Source: Saccharomonospora sp. NB11
GTDB lineage: Bacteria > Actinomycetota > Actinomycetes > Mycobacteriales > Pseudonocardiaceae
NCBI RefSeq assembly: GCF_015910535.1
Contig: NZ_JACBJG010000014.1
Coordinates: forward strand, 1 to 64,000
Length of the DNA: 64,000 nt
Direction of reading: 5' to 3'
Shown: positions 8,625-18,459 of the stretch, piece by piece
Layout: each line of letters opens with the position of its first letter
Numbering within the stretch: position 1 is the first letter of the stretch
Notes under the pieces: generated by a model
What the model was told of the DNA's origin: nothing
What the model saw: only the letters and a program-made list of their open reading frames with translations
Databases searched by the model: none
Translations under genes and position numbers: made by a program

Positions 8625-9272
8625 TCAGGCGGCGGTGTCGGTCGGCCCGTCCAGATCGCCCGTCAGGTAGTGCTGGAGCGTGGGCGCGATCGTGGCGACG
8701 AGCGTGTCGACGTCGGCGGACGCCACCGGCTCGAATCTCGCCACGTAACGCACGACGCCGAGGCCGATCACCTGGGTGGCGCACAGGGCCGCGCGTAGCT
8801 CGGGGCGATCACTGCCCGCCGTGGTCGTGATCGCGGTGAACAGCTTCCGGAGCAGGACGTCGCGGAGCGCGCTGCGGGCCTCGTCGTGGGTCGTGACGCT
8901 GCGGACGAGCGCTTCGAACACCTCGCCACCGGCCCCGTCCCATGTGGTGAGGAACCTGCGGACGATGTTCTCCCCGAGCTTGTCGGGGCCGTCCGCGGTC
9001 ACGTCCTCGATGATGGCGTGCACGTCGAACGGCACCTGGAGGATCGCCTGGGCGAAGAGCCCGTCCTTGCCGCCGAACCAGTGGTTCACCATCGCCGGGT
9101 CGACCCCCGCCTGGCCGGCGATGGCCCTGACGGTCGCGCGGTCGTAGCCGCGCTCGGCGAACACGGCGCGGGCGGCGGTGAGGAGGGCCGCTCGCGTGTC
9201 CTCGCCGCTCGTCCGTCTGCCACGTCGTCGAGCGGGAGGTCGAGCGGACGTGCTGCCCTTCGCGGTCGTCAT
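8625..9272 (-). CDS. TetR family transcriptional regulator
   Basis: A 215-residue repressor. A basic N-terminal tail leads into a TetR helix-turn-helix (about residues 24-70: RAALLTAARAVFAERGYDRATVRAIA followed by GVDPAMVNHWFGGKDGLF). The C-terminal ligand/dimerisation domain resembles the TetR_C group that follows this motif in many actinobacteria. It lies tail-to-tail with hisI and divergent from trpE. A candidate operator sits 33 bases upstream of its start, between it and trpE, so it probably controls itself and could influence trpE. The ligand is unknown. Confidence 0.85.
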   Translation of the reverse strand: MTTAKGSTSARPPARRRGRRTSGEDTRAALLTAARAVFAERGYDRATVRAIAGQAGVDPAMVNHWFGGKDGLFAQAILQVPFDVHAIIEDVTADGPDKLGENIVRRFLTTWDGAGGEVFEALVRSVTTHDEARSALRDVLLRKLFTAITTTAGSDRPELRAALCATQVIGLGVVRYVARFEPVASADVDTLVATIAPTLQHYLTGDLDGPTDTAA

Positions 9273-9304
9273 GTCGACAATGATGCCCGACGAGGGGATC
9301 TCTC

Positions 9305-9323
9305 AATTCATCGCTGTTGAATT
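9305..9323. promoter_or_regulatory. Candidate TetR operator
   Basis: AATTCA and TGAATT form an inverted repeat with a 7-base centre, AT-rich in very GC-rich DNA, between the divergent TetR and trpE genes. Size and position fit a TetR-family operator just upstream of the trpE promoter. Confidence 0.4.
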
Positions 9324-9354
9324 CACCCCGTGACGGTCGCGGCGCCCGCGGCGG

Positions 9355-9360
9355 GACAAT
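9355..9360 (+). promoter_or_regulatory. -10 box of trpE (leaderless)
   Basis: GACAAT lies six bases before the trpE ATG, with a TGACGG -35-like element at 9331-9336. There is no room for a leader peptide, so classical trp attenuation is unlikely here. Confidence 0.4.
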
Positions 9361-9366
9361 GAACTC

Positions 9367-10920
9367 ATGGTGACTGCCCAGACTTCCCACACCGCGGCCC
9401 GTGGACTGGGTGAGGTCAGCCCGAGTCGTGAGGACTTCCGGGCGCTCGCGCAGAACCGCCGCGTGATTCCCGTGGTGCGGCGGTTGCTGGCGGACGCGGA
9501 CACGCCCGTGGGGTTGTACCGCAAACTCGCCGGTGACCGGCCCGGAACGTTCCTGCTGGAGTCGGCCGAGAACGGGCAGTCCTGGTCGCGATGGTCGTTC
9601 GTCGGCGTGGACAGTCCGTCCGCCCTCACGGTGCGGGACGGCAAGGCCGTGTGGACGGGGACACCGGTCGCGGGCCTGCCCACCGAGGGGGACCCGCTGT
9701 CGGTCCTGCGCGAGACGCTCGCGACGTTGCACACCGAACCGCTGCCGGGTCTGCCGCCACTCACCGGTGGGCTGGTCGGCTACGTCGGTTACGACGCGGT
9801 GCGGTGGCTGGAGCGCCTTCCCGAGCTCGCGGAACGCGACCTCGACATCCCCGAGCTGACGATGTTGCTCGCCACCGACCTCGCCGCGCTCGACCACCAC
9901 GAGGGCACGGTCACGCTCATCGCGAACGCTGTGAACTGGGACGACTCCCCGGAGCGCGTGGACGCCGCCTACGACGACGCGGTGCGCCGGTTGGACGTGA
10001 TGGCGGAGCGGTTGGCCGATCCGGCCCCGGCCACCAACGCCGTCTTCGAACGCCCGGCGCCCGAGTTCACCCGCCGGCAGACGAAGGAGAACTTCCACGC
10101 CGCCGTGCGCAGGACGGTGGAGGCCATCAAGGCCGGTGAGGCCTTCCAGGTCGTGCCGTCGCAGCGGTTCGAGATGGAGACGGACGCCGACGCGCTCGAC
10201 GTGTACCGGGTGCTGCGCACGTCGAACCCGAGCCCCTACATGTACCTGCTGCGACTGGACGGTTTCGACATCGTCGGGTCCAGCCCGGAGGCGCTGGTGA
10301 CCGTCCGTGACGGTCGGGCGACGACGCATCCCATCGCGGGTACTCGCTGGCGGGCCGCCGACCCGGAGGAGGACGCCCAGCTCGCCAAGGACCTGCTCGC
10401 CGACGAGAAGGAGCGCGCCGAACACCTCATGCTCGTGGACCTCGGCCGCAACGACCTCGGCAAGGTGTGCCGTCCGGGCACGGTGCGCGTGCTCGACTCC
10501 TTCACCGTCGAGCGGTACAGCCACGTGATGCATCTCGTCTCGACCATCACCGGCGAGCTGGCCGACGACGCGACCGCGTTCGATGTCGTCCTCGCCTGCT
10601 TCCCCGCGGGCACGCTGTCGGGCGCCCCGAAGGTGCGGGCCATGGAACTGATCGAGGAACTGGAGCCCACCCGGCGCGCCCTCTACGGCGGGATCGTCGG
10701 CTATCTCGACTTCGCGGGTGACGCGGACACCGCGATCGCGATCCGGACCGCGCTGATGCGCGACGGAGTGGCGTACGTCCAGGCCGGTGCCGGTGTGGTC
10801 GCGGACTCCGACCCCGACTACGAGGACACCGAGTCGCTCAACAAGGCCAGGACGGTGCTGTCGGCCGTGGCCGCGGCGGGAACGATGAGCCCCGCGAAGG
10901 TGGCCGATTCCGGTGTCTGA
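9367..10920 (+). CDS. trpE: Anthranilate synthase component I
   Basis: A 517-residue chorismate-binding enzyme that makes anthranilate from chorismate and ammonia. The C-terminal domain carries the conserved chorismate-binding stretches ([45 protein letters not shown] and the final [12 protein letters not shown]). The ammonia-supplying TrpG subunit is not encoded nearby. The trp-associated membrane gene begins inside the last codons (8-base overlap), so translation is coupled. It faces a TetR gene across a shared regulatory region. Confidence 0.96.
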   Translation: MVTAQTSHTAARGLGEVSPSREDFRALAQNRRVIPVVRRLLADADTPVGLYRKLAGDRPGTFLLESAENGQSWSRWSFVGVDSPSALTVRDGKAVWTGTPVAGLPTEGDPLSVLRETLATLHTEPLPGLPPLTGGLVGYVGYDAVRWLERLPELAERDLDIPELTMLLATDLAALDHHEGTVTLIANAVNWDDSPERVDAAYDDAVRRLDVMAERLADPAPATNAVFERPAPEFTRRQTKENFHAAVRRTVEAIKAGEAFQVVPSQRFEMETDADALDVYRVLRTSNPSPYMYLLRLDGFDIVGSSPEALVTVRDGRATTHPIAGTRWRAADPEEDAQLAKDLLADEKERAEHLMLVDLGRNDLGKVCRPGTVRVLDSFTVERYSHVMHLVSTITGELADDATAFDVVLACFPAGTLSGAPKVRAMELIEELEPTRRALYGGIVGYLDFAGDADTAIAIRTALMRDGVAYVQAGAGVVADSDPDYEDTESLNKARTVLSAVAAAGTMSPAKVADSGV

Positions 10921-11494
10921 GGCGACCAAGCGTCTACTGTGGATCACCCTGGCGGCGCTCGCGGCGGCGGCCCTGGCGCTGTGGGGTGCGTCCGCGGTGA
11001 CGTGGGTCGACGTCCCGCCGGGAACCGTCTTCAACGGGGAACTGCGCGACGAGATCTCCGGATCGGACCTCGTGACGTGGCCGACGCCGCTGGCGCTGCT
11101 GGCGCTGGCGGCGATGGCGGCGACGCTGGCGCTGCGCGGGGTCGCACGCCGGGTGCTGGGGGTCGTGCTCCTCGCCGTGGCCGGGTGGGTGACCGTGCTG
11201 GTGCTGAACGGCTCGGCCTACGACGTCGACCTCACCACGCGGGCGCCCGGCTACGACGCGATCCCCGGCGACCCCGAGAGGACCTGGCTCGGCCCCGCGA
11301 CGGCGCTGGCCGCGGCGGCCTGTTACGCGGTCGCGGGCGCTGTGCTCGCGTGGCGGGGACACCGCATGCCCCGCATGGGGGCGAAGTACTCCGCCCCCGG
11401 GGAGAAGAAGGAACGCAGACGGTCCGGAAATCCCGACTCCGACCTGTGGAACGCGCTGTCGGAGGGTGAGGATCCGACCACGCGCGATCGGTGA
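10913..11494 (+). CDS. Trp-operon-associated membrane protein (TIGR02234 family)
   Basis: A 193-residue protein with four predicted membrane helices (about residues 7-27, 58-75, 80-98 and 127-146) and a charged C-terminal tail rich in Lys/Arg then Asp/Glu. Proteins of this size and topology sit between trpE and trpC in most actinobacteria; their function is unknown, with a transport or regulatory role suggested only by location. The GTG start overlaps the trpE stop. A small ORF and trpC follow. Confidence 0.85.
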   Translation: MSEATKRLLWITLAALAAAALALWGASAVTWVDVPPGTVFNGELRDEISGSDLVTWPTPLALLALAAMAATLALRGVARRVLGVVLLAVAGWVTVLVLNGSAYDVDLTTRAPGYDAIPGDPERTWLGPATALAAAACYAVAGAVLAWRGHRMPRMGAKYSAPGEKKERRRSGNPDSDLWNALSEGEDPTTRDR

Positions 11495-11561
11495 GGATCG
11501 CGCCGAGGTGCGAGGGCACGGCACAACACGACCCCAGACCGGTGCGCGGCATCGAGCGGGT

Positions 11562-11567
11562 TAGCAT
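11562..11567 (+). promoter_or_regulatory. Candidate internal promoter before trpC
   Basis: TAGCAT in the 150-base gap between the membrane gene and trpC, followed by a purine-rich ribosome binding site (GGGAAGGGGAAGG) for the small ORF at 11595. It may add transcription of trpCBA independent of trpE. Confidence 0.3.
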
Positions 11568-11594
11568 CGAATCGGCGGGAAGGGGAAGGTTTTT

Positions 11595-11654
11595 GTGAGC
11601 CACCTTGCGAGTGAATCAACAGGCATCGCGACTCCCGGTGGGGCCGCCCGGTGA
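11595..11654 (+). CDS. 19-codon ORF translationally coupled to trpC
   Basis: The short frame [19 protein letters not shown] begins with GTG eight bases after a strong purine-rich ribosome binding site and ends in a TGA that overlaps the trpC GTG start (GTGA). The strong site therefore serves this ORF, and trpC would be translated by termination-reinitiation. In related genomes this position is often held by a small HGxxPAAW-type membrane protein; the gap here is too short for one. The ORF contains no Trp codon, so it is not a Trp-sensing leader. Confidence 0.45.
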   Translation: MSHLASESTGIATPGGAAR

Positions 11655-12460
11655 GCGTTCTGGAAGACATCATCGCTGACGTGCGGGCCGATCTCGCCGA
11701 GCGCGAGGCGGCGCTGCCGTTCGACGAGCTCAAGCGTCGTGCCGCGGCGGCACCTGCGCCGAGGGACGCCATGGCGGCCCTGCGGGAATCGGGGATCGCC
11801 GTGATCGCGGAGGTCAAGCGCCGCAGCCCGTCCAAGGGTGACCTGGCGTCGATTCCCGACCCGGCGGCGCTGGCGAAGGACTACGAGGACGCGGGTGCGC
11901 GCGTCATCAGCGTGCTCACCGAGCAGCGTCGTTTCGGTGGGTCGTTGGCCGACCTCGACGCGGTGCGCGCGGCCGTCGACGTTCCCTTGCTGCGCAAGGA
12001 CTTCATCGTCAGCCCGTACCAGGTGCACGAGGCGAGGCTGCACGGCGCCGACATGGTGTTGCTGATCGTCGCCGCGCTGGAGCAGAACGCGCTCGTCGCC
12101 CTGCTCGACCGGGTCGAGTCCCTCGGCATGACGGCGTTGGTGGAGGTGCACAACGCGGAGGAGGCCGACCGGGCGCTGGAGGCCGGTGCCTCCGTCATCG
12201 GCATCAACGCGCGCAACCTCCACACGCTCGAGGTGGACCGCGACGTGTTCGGTCGGCTGGCTCCGGGCCTGCCGATGGACGTCTACAAGGTCGCCGAGTC
12301 CGGCGTGCGGGGTCCGGGCGACCTCATGGCGTACGCGGGCCACGGTGCCGACGCGGTGCTGGTCGGTGAGGGGCTCGTCTCGACGGACGACCCGAAGGGT
12401 GCGCTCGTGAAGCTGGTGACGGCGGGCTCGCACCCGGCCTGCCCGAGGCCGAGCCGATGA
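11651..12460 (+). CDS. trpC: Indole-3-glycerol phosphate synthase
   Basis: A 269-residue (beta/alpha)8 barrel, stand-alone (not fused to TrpF). The signature [12 protein letters not shown] carries catalytic Glu and Lys. [20 protein letters not shown] and AESGV near the C terminus complete the substrate and phosphate sites. It closes the indole ring on CdRP, the product of the TrpF reaction done here by PriA. Its GTG start overlaps the stop of the 19-codon ORF, and its own stop overlaps the trpB start (ATGA). Confidence 0.95.
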   Translation: MSVLEDIIADVRADLAEREAALPFDELKRRAAAAPAPRDAMAALRESGIAVIAEVKRRSPSKGDLASIPDPAALAKDYEDAGARVISVLTEQRRFGGSLADLDAVRAAVDVPLLRKDFIVSPYQVHEARLHGADMVLLIVAALEQNALVALLDRVESLGMTALVEVHNAEEADRALEAGASVIGINARNLHTLEVDRDVFGRLAPGLPMDVYKVAESGVRGPGDLMAYAGHGADAVLVGEGLVSTDDPKGALVKLVTAGSHPACPRPSR

Positions 12461-13695
12461 CAGGAGTGGAAGGCGTGAGCACGGACCGGGCGGGCGCCGC
12501 CCACGACCCCGACGAGCGGGGGCACTTCGGCCCGTACGGAGGTCGGTACCTGCCCGAGGCGTTGATGGGCGCGCTCGACGAGCTCGCGGCCGAGTACGAG
12601 AAGGCGAAGTCGGACCCGGAGTTCACCCAGGAGTTCGAGCGGCTGCTCTCCGGTTACGCCGGGCGGCCGTCGTTGCTCACCGAGGCGCCGCGGTTCGCCG
12701 AGCACGCGGGCGGTGCGCGGATCTTCCTCAAGCGGGAGGATCTCAACCACACCGGCTCCCACAAGATCAACAACGTGCTCGGCCAGGCGTTGCTCACCAA
12801 GCGGATGGGCAAGAAGCGGGTCATCGCCGAGACCGGTGCGGGGCAGCACGGGGTGGCCACCGCCACGGCGTGTGCGCTGCTCGACCTCGAGTGCGTGGTC
12901 TACATGGGCGAGGTCGACACGCAGCGGCAGGCGTTGAACGTCGCCAGGATGAGGCTGCTCGGTGCCGAGGTGGTGCCCGTGCGGACCGGTTCCCGGACGC
13001 TCAAGGACGCCATCAACGAGGCGCTCCGCGACTGGGTGACCAATGTGGACACGACGCACTACCTGCTCGGCACGGCGGCCGGTGCGCATCCCTTCCCGGT
13101 CATGGTGCGCAACTTCCACCGCGTCATCGGTGAGGAGGCTCGGCGGCAGATCCTGGAGCTGACCGGCCGACTGCCCGACGCCGTGGCGGCGTGCGTGGGC
13201 GGTGGCTCCAACGCCATCGGCATCTTCCACGGCTTCCTCGACGACCCGGACGTGCGCCTGGTGGGGCTCGAACCCGGCGGGAAGGGGCTCGACTCCGGTG
13301 AACACGGTGCCACGCTGACCCAGGGGACCCCGGGCACGCTGCACGGCGCGCTGTCCTACCTGCTGCAGGACGAGGACGGCCAGACCGTCGAGGCGTACTC
13401 GATCTCCGCCGGACTGGACTACCCGGGCGTCGGTCCCGAGCACTCGTACCTCAAGGACACCGGTCGGGCCGAGTACCGGGCGGTCACCGACGACGAGGCC
13501 ATGGAGGCCTTCCGGCTGCTCTCGCGCACGGAGGGCATCATCCCGGCGATCGAGTCGGCGCACGCCCTCGCAGGCGCGTTGCAGCTCGGCAAGGAACTCG
13601 GTCCCGACGCGCACATCGTGGTCAGCCTCTCCGGCCGCGGTGACAAGGACGTGGACACCGCTGCCCGGTACTTCAAGCTCGTGGAGGACGTGTGA
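12457..13695 (+). CDS. trpB: Tryptophan synthase beta chain
   Basis: A 412-residue PLP enzyme with the Schiff-base lysine Lys103 in HTGSHKINN, the phosphate loop GGGSNAIG and the [12 protein letters not shown] loop that contacts PLP and the indole channel. It joins indole to serine in the alpha2-beta2 complex with TrpA. Length and motifs match the standard TrpB1 form. Start and stop both overlap neighbouring genes, so trpC, trpB and trpA are one coupled unit. Confidence 0.97.
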   Translation: MTGVEGVSTDRAGAAHDPDERGHFGPYGGRYLPEALMGALDELAAEYEKAKSDPEFTQEFERLLSGYAGRPSLLTEAPRFAEHAGGARIFLKREDLNHTGSHKINNVLGQALLTKRMGKKRVIAETGAGQHGVATATACALLDLECVVYMGEVDTQRQALNVARMRLLGAEVVPVRTGSRTLKDAINEALRDWVTNVDTTHYLLGTAAGAHPFPVMVRNFHRVIGEEARRQILELTGRLPDAVAACVGGGSNAIGIFHGFLDDPDVRLVGLEPGGKGLDSGEHGATLTQGTPGTLHGALSYLLQDEDGQTVEAYSISAGLDYPGVGPEHSYLKDTGRAEYRAVTDDEAMEAFRLLSRTEGIIPAIESAHALAGALQLGKELGPDAHIVVSLSGRGDKDVDTAARYFKLVEDV

Positions 13696-14477
13696 GCAGG
13701 CTCGGCGAGCTGTTCGACAGCACGAAGGCGGAGCGTCGCGCCGCGCTCGTGGGCTACCTGCCCGCCGGGTACCCGACCGTCGACGAGTCCAAGGACCTCG
13801 TCGCGGCCGTGCTCGACGCCGGGGCCGACCTGATCGAGGTCGGTGTCCCGTACTCGGACCCGGTGATGGACGGCCCGACGATCCAGAGCGCGGCCGACAC
13901 GGCGCTGCGCAACGGGTTCCGGCTCAAGCACCTGTTCGAGGTCGTCGAGTCGATCTCCGCCAGGGGTGGCCGGGCCGTGGTGATGACCTACTACAACCCG
14001 GTGCACCGCTACGGGGTCGACGCCTTCGCGCGGGACCTGGCCTCGGCGGGCGGGCTCGGACTCATCACCCCGGACCTCACGCCGGACGAGGCGTCGGATT
14101 GGATGGCCGCCTCCACCGAGCACGGGCTCGACCGGGTCTTCCTGGTGGCGCCGTCGTCGTCCGAGGACCGCATCGCGATGACCACGAAGGCCACCACGGG
14201 CTTCGTCTACGCGACGGCGGTCATGGGTGTCACGGGCGCTCGCGACACGGTCGGCAGCGCCGCCTCGGACCTGGTGCGGCGTACGCGCAAGCACACCGAC
14301 CTGCCGATCGGGGTGGGTCTCGGGGTGCGCTCCGGCGACCAGGCCGCCGAGGTGGCGGGCTTCGCGGACGCGGTGATCGTGGGATCGGCCCTGGTGGCGA
14401 AGGCCGCCGAGGGCACGGGGCCGTTGACCGAGCTGACCGAGGAACTCGCCGACGGCGTCCGCCGTCCGGTGCGCTGA
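13692..14477 (+). CDS. trpA: Tryptophan synthase alpha chain
   Basis: A 261-residue (beta/alpha)8 barrel with the catalytic pair Glu49 ([12 protein letters not shown]) and Asp60 (VMDGPTIQ), placed as in the Escherichia coli enzyme. It cleaves indole-3-glycerol phosphate and passes indole to TrpB. The GTG start overlaps the trpB stop by four bases. This is the last trp gene; lgt follows after 132 bases with its own start, a gene order common in actinobacteria. Confidence 0.96.
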   Translation: MSRLGELFDSTKAERRAALVGYLPAGYPTVDESKDLVAAVLDAGADLIEVGVPYSDPVMDGPTIQSAADTALRNGFRLKHLFEVVESISARGGRAVVMTYYNPVHRYGVDAFARDLASAGGLGLITPDLTPDEASDWMAASTEHGLDRVFLVAPSSSEDRIAMTTKATTGFVYATAVMGVTGARDTVGSAASDLVRRTRKHTDLPIGVGLGVRSGDQAAEVAGFADAVIVGSALVAKAAEGTGPLTELTEELADGVRRPVR

Positions 14478-14609
14478 GGACCGACGAGCCGATCTCCCCG
14501 GCTCTCGTTCGGGCCGGCAAGAGCGGGCAAACCGCCCAGTCGGGTCATCGGGGCGGGCTTTCTCGTGGGGTCCGCAGTGGCGGGTACGACGTCGCGCTAC
14601 GGTGACCGT

Positions 14610-15665
14610 GTGAACACCGCGTCGACGTATTTCCTCGCGAGCATCCCGAGCCCCGACCGGGGAGTGTGGGAGATCGGACCGCTCTCCCTGCGGGCGTACG
14701 CGCTGTGCATCATCGCCGGCATCGTCATCGCCATCTGGTGGGGCGATCGCCGCTGGGTGCAGCGCGGCGGGGTCAAGGGCACGATCGTCGACGTCGCGGT
14801 GTTCGCGGTGCCGTTCGGCCTGATCGGTGGCCGGCTCTACCACGTCATCACCGACAACCAGTTGTACTTCGGCGAGGGCGAGGACCCGATCCGTGCGCTC
14901 TACATCTGGGAGGGCGGTCTCGGCATCTGGGGAGCCATCGCGTTGGGTGCGGTGGGCGCGTGGATCGCGTGCCGTCGCCGCGGCATCCCGCTGCCTGCGG
15001 TGGCCGACGCGATCGCCCCCGGCATCGTGGTCGCCCAGGCCGTCGGGCGGCTGGGCAACTACTTCAACCAGGAGCTCTACGGCGGCGAGACCGACCTGCC
15101 GTGGGGCCTGGAGATCTACGAACGCATCGATCCCGCCACGGGCCTGCCCGACCAGCTCAACGGTGTGGCCGTCTCCGACGTCCCGCTGACGGTGGTGCAC
15201 CCGACGTTCTTGTACGAGCTGGTGTGGAACCTCGGTGTGGCCCTGCTGGTGGTGTGGGCCGACCGCCGGTTCCGGCTCGGCCACGGCCGCGCGTTCGCGC
15301 TGTACGTCGCCGGATACACCGCGGGCCGCTTCTGGATCGAACTCATGCGCACCGACCAGGCCAACCACATCCTGGGCCTGCGGGTGAACGTGTGGACGTC
15401 GATGCTGGTGTTCGCCGGTGCGGTGGTGTACCTCGTGCTCGCTCGGCGGCGTGGCCCCCGGGAACGGCCCGAGGATCTCGCTATCGGTCCGGACGACGTC
15501 GACCGCGGTACGCCGGACGACGAGGCCGGGGAGGCCGGGCAATCCGGGGACGCGGGCGAGACTTCGGAGGCCGGTGCCGAGGCCGACGAGCGGAAGCGTG
15601 ACGAAGGGCGTGGTGGCGACACGGCTGGTGTCGACCTCAGCGACTCGTCGGCGACCCGGCCCTGA
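14610..15665 (+). CDS. lgt: Prolipoprotein diacylglyceryl transferase
   Basis: A 351-residue membrane enzyme that transfers diacylglycerol from phosphatidylglycerol to the lipobox Cys of prolipoproteins. The Lgt signature appears as GGRLYHV, IWEGGLGIWG and GRLGNYFNQELYG (Arg147 and neighbours). About seven membrane helices end near residue 285, followed by a 65-residue acidic Asp/Glu/Gly-rich tail typical of actinobacterial Lgt. GTG at 14610 is chosen because the N terminus then matches the family; a start at 14565 would add 15 residues. A likely substrate, the lipoprotein BtuF, is encoded nearby. Confidence 0.93.
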   Translation: MNTASTYFLASIPSPDRGVWEIGPLSLRAYALCIIAGIVIAIWWGDRRWVQRGGVKGTIVDVAVFAVPFGLIGGRLYHVITDNQLYFGEGEDPIRALYIWEGGLGIWGAIALGAVGAWIACRRRGIPLPAVADAIAPGIVVAQAVGRLGNYFNQELYGGETDLPWGLEIYERIDPATGLPDQLNGVAVSDVPLTVVHPTFLYELVWNLGVALLVVWADRRFRLGHGRAFALYVAGYTAGRFWIELMRTDQANHILGLRVNVWTSMLVFAGAVVYLVLARRRGPRERPEDLAIGPDDVDRGTPDDEAGEAGQSGDAGETSEAGAEADERKRDEGRGGDTAGVDLSDSSATRP

Positions 15666-15690
15666 CGCGGCTCGTCCGGGCCTGCGTCAG
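15662..15690. terminator. Weak stem-loop between convergent lgt and btuD
   Basis: CTGACGC and GCGTCAG pair across a 15-base loop spanning both stop codons. There is no T-tract, so this is only a possible bidirectional terminator. Confidence 0.3.
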
Positions 15691-16463
15691 CCCGGCCGGA
15701 CGGGAGCCACCACCGGGTGCCCCGTCGTCGTGGTGAGCACCTCGGCCTCGGCCGCGTAGTGCTGCCGCAGCCGGGCGGCCGTGAGGACGTCCCGGCCCGG
15801 GCCCGCCGTGACCACGTTCCCACCGTCGAGGAGCAGCAGCGTGTCCGCGTACTGGGCGGCGAAGGTCAGGTCGTGCAGCGTGGTGACCACGGTGATGCCG
15901 TCTTCCGTGCGCAGCGCGTCGAGCCGTTCCAGCAACGCCTGGGCGTGGCCGATGTCCAGTCCCGTGGTGGGTTCGTCGAGCAGCAGCACCTGGGCCCGCT
16001 GAGCCAGCACCCGCGCCAGCACGGCGCGCTGGCGTTCGCCGCCGGAGAGCGTGTCGAGCTCACGACCGGCGAGGTCGCCCAGGTCGAGTCGATCGAGAGT
16101 CTCGCGCACGAGGGAGAGGTCCGACGCCGACTCCCTGGCGAGCGGACCCAGGTGAGGCGTGCGACCCAGCAGGACGTAGTCGGTCACCGTCAGCCGCTCC
16201 GGCAGCACGGGACTCTGCGCTGCGTAGCCGACGAGGGCGGCTCGCTGTCGGCGCGACAGACTGGTGGTCGGTGAGCCGTTCACGGTGATTCGCCCCGTGT
16301 GGCGGACGAGCCCGGCGATGGCCTTGAGCAGCGTCGACTTGCCTGCCCCGTTGGGGCCGACGATGGCGAGCCAACCGCCTTGGGCGAGCTCGGCCGACAC
16401 GTTCCGGACCACGGGTGCGCCGTGGTAGCTCACGCTCACGTCGTCGAGGTGGAGTGCGCTCAC
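15687..16463 (-). CDS. btuD: Cobalamin ABC importer, ATP-binding protein
   Basis: A 258-residue ABC ATPase of the FepC/BtuD group. Walker A is GPNGAGKST (36-44), the signature LSGGE (139-143), Walker B LLLDEP (160-165) and the H-loop is in TTLHD. It would power corrinoid uptake with BtuC and BtuF. Its start overlaps the btuC stop (ATGA). Vitamin B12 specificity is taken from the cobalamin riboswitch that heads the operon; sequence alone cannot separate it from siderophore importers. Confidence 0.85.
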   Translation of the reverse strand: MSALHLDDVSVSYHGAPVVRNVSAELAQGGWLAIVGPNGAGKSTLLKAIAGLVRHTGRITVNGSPTTSLSRRQRAALVGYAAQSPVLPERLTVTDYVLLGRTPHLGPLARESASDLSLVRETLDRLDLGDLAGRELDTLSGGERQRAVLARVLAQRAQVLLLDEPTTGLDIGHAQALLERLDALRTEDGITVVTTLHDLTFAAQYADTLLLLDGGNVVTAGPGRDVLTAARLRQHYAAEAEVLTTTTGHPVVAPVRPG

Positions 16464-17521
16464 GTGGCCCGTCCCTTCGACGTCCGGAGTACGAGGGCGA
16501 AGAACGGGGCGCCCGCGAACGCGGTCACCACCCCCAGCGGCAGCTCACCGGGCATGGCGGTGCGGGCGACGTAGTCGGCGACGATGAGGAACCCGGCGCC
16601 GCCGACGAGCGACAGGGGGACGATGACGCGGTAGCTGGCTCCGACGAGCAGGCGGACGACGTGGGGCACGACGATGCCGACGAAGCCGATCAGTCCGCTC
16701 ACCGCCACGGCGGCGGCCGTGGCCAGCGACGCCGCGCCGAGTAGCACCAACCGCAGCAGGCCGGGCCGCACGCCGAGGGACGCGGCTTCGGCGTCACCGA
16801 GGGCGAGAACGTCCAGCAGCCGTGCGCTCCCGCAGAGCACCACCGCGGCGGCAGCCACGTACGGCAGGGCCAGCCACACGTCGCGCCAGCCGCTCACGTT
16901 GAGTCCCCCGAGCGTCCACGTGTACACCTGCTTGAGCGTGTCGGTGTTCAGTTGCTGCACGAAGGTTTGCACGGCGGTCAGGAACGCCGTCACCGCGACT
17001 CCCGCGAGCAGCAGGGTGGCCGTTCCCGAACCGCCCGCCGAGCGACCCAACATCCAGCTCAGGCCCACTCCGCCGAGGGCGCCCGCGAAGGCGGCGAGCG
17101 GGACCGGGCCGACGAACCAGGTGGTGACCGCGGGAGCCAGCACCATCACCAGCGTGGCCGCCATCCCCGCCCCGGCCGCGGCCCCCAGCAGGTACGGGTC
17201 GGCCAGCGGGTTGCGGAACACGCCCTGGAAGGTCGCGCCCGCTCCGGCGAGTGCGGCACCCACGATGCCCGCGAGCAGTACCCGCGGCACGCGCAGTTCC
17301 CAGACGATCGCCGCCTCGCGCTCCGACAGCGGCGACAGCGTCCCCGTGAGCTGGGCCCAGATCTCCGCGAGCACACGGTGCCAGCCCAGGTCACCGGAAC
17401 CGGCCACGATCGCCGCCACGCAGATCACGAGCAGCCCGGCGAGGGCGAGCAGCAGGGTGCCCGGTCGCAGCCGCGTCCGGTGTTCGCGGCGTCGTGTGCG
17501 GTGTCCCGACCGTTTCAGCAC
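16460..17521 (-). CDS. btuC: Cobalamin ABC importer, permease
   Basis: A 353-residue FecCD/BtuC-family permease with about ten membrane helices after a basic cytoplasmic N terminus. It contains the family motifs ELRVPRVLLAGIVGAALAGAG, FRNPLADPYLLG and GLIGFVGIVVPHVVRLLVG (the coupling helix that contacts the ATPase). GTG at 17521 is chosen because it lies just beyond the btuF stop at 17524, giving a two-base gap. The operon order is btuF-btuC-btuD. Confidence 0.87.
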   Translation of the reverse strand: MLKRSGHRTRRREHRTRLRPGTLLLALAGLLVICVAAIVAGSGDLGWHRVLAEIWAQLTGTLSPLSEREAAIVWELRVPRVLLAGIVGAALAGAGATFQGVFRNPLADPYLLGAAAGAGMAATLVMVLAPAVTTWFVGPVPLAAFAGALGGVGLSWMLGRSAGGSGTATLLLAGVAVTAFLTAVQTFVQQLNTDTLKQVYTWTLGGLNVSGWRDVWLALPYVAAAAVVLCGSARLLDVLALGDAEAASLGVRPGLLRLVLLGAASLATAAAVAVSGLIGFVGIVVPHVVRLLVGASYRVIVPLSLVGGAGFLIVADYVARTAMPGELPLGVVTAFAGAPFFALVLRTSKGRAT

Positions 17522-17523
17522 GG

Positions 17524-18459
17524 TCAGGCAGCCGCTCGCGTGACGCCGTCGGCGACGGTGCGGACGAAGTCGACCAGCCTCGGCGTCCAGCGGGACGCGG
17601 CGTCCTCCTCCAGCTCGACCACCGTGTCCTGCTTGACCGCGGTGAGCGTGTCCCACCCGGGACGCTCCGCCACGGCCTCGGCGGTCTGGGCGCAGCACTG
17701 CGTGTCGGCGAGGAAGATCAGGTCGGGGTCCTCCGACAGCACGGTCTCCGCGGAGAGCTGCGGGTAGCCGGCGTGAGCCGTGGGATCGCCCTGGTCGGCG
17801 ATGTTCTCCAACCCGAACAGCCCGTACACCTGCCCGATGAACGTCGCCGAGGTCACGGTGTAGTAGCTCGGGTCGAGTTCGTGGTAGTAGGTCAGGCCCT
17901 CGCCCGCGTCACCGACGTCGGCGACCAGCTTGTCGATCTCCGCTTCGGTCCGGCGGGCCAGGTCGGCCCCCTCCTGCTCGTGTCCGGTGGCCTTGCCGAT
18001 CAACTCGAACTGGTCGTACATGGCGTCGAGCGAGCCCGGGGCCGTCAGCACCAGCGTGGGCGTGCCGACCTTGTCGAGCGCGTCGGCGAGCTTGCCGTCG
18101 GTGTCGGACTCCACGACGACGAGGTCGGGGTCATGGCTCGCGATCTTCTGCGGGTCCGGGTTCAGCCCGGACAACTCCGTGCGAGGGGCGTCCTCGGGGA
18201 TGGTGGACATCTCGTCGACGGCCACGACCTGGTCGCCCGCGCCGACGGCGTAGAGCATCTCGGTGGCCGACGGGGACAGCGAGACGATCCGCTCGGGCCG
18301 TTGCTCCAGAGTGACGGCGGGGGCTCCTTCGGGGCGCACCTCGACCGGGAAGGCACTGTCGGTCGCCGAGGTGTTCCCCGACGTGTCCTCCTGGCGTTCG
18401 GCACACGCCGTGAGGGACAACACCAACAGCAGGGGGACGAGCAACCGTCTGACGGGCAT
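17524..18459 (-). CDS. btuF: Cobalamin-binding lipoprotein
   Basis: A 311-residue periplasmic-binding protein of the BtuF/FepB fold. It starts with a lipoprotein signal (MPVRRLLVPLLLVLSLTAC) whose lipobox LTAC puts the lipidated Cys near residue 19. RPERIVSLSPSATEMLYAVGAGDQVV marks the substrate-binding protein family. It should capture the corrinoid outside the membrane and deliver it to BtuCD. The 5' leader, about 90 bases after the riboswitch, probably contains the expression platform. Confidence 0.87.
   Translation of the reverse strand: MPVRRLLVPLLLVLSLTACAERQEDTSGNTSATDSAFPVEVRPEGAPAVTLEQRPERIVSLSPSATEMLYAVGAGDQVVAVDEMSTIPEDAPRTELSGLNPDPQKIASHDPDLVVVESDTDGKLADALDKVGTPTLVLTAPGSLDAMYDQFELIGKATGHEQEGADLARRTEAEIDKLVADVGDAGEGLTYYHELDPSYYTVTSATFIGQVYGLFGLENIADQGDPTAHAGYPQLSAETVLSEDPDLIFLADTQCCAQTAEAVAERPGWDTLTAVKQDTVVELEEDAASRWTPRLVDFVRTVADGVTRAAA

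Noticed and set aside
14478-14609. Terminator between trpA and lgt
   Set aside because: Only a very short GGGC/GCCC pairing is present, too weak to call; lgt may be read through from the trp genes.
15687-18459. Siderophore importer
   Set aside because: The protein families are shared with iron-siderophore systems, but the cobalamin riboswitch makes corrinoid the better assignment.
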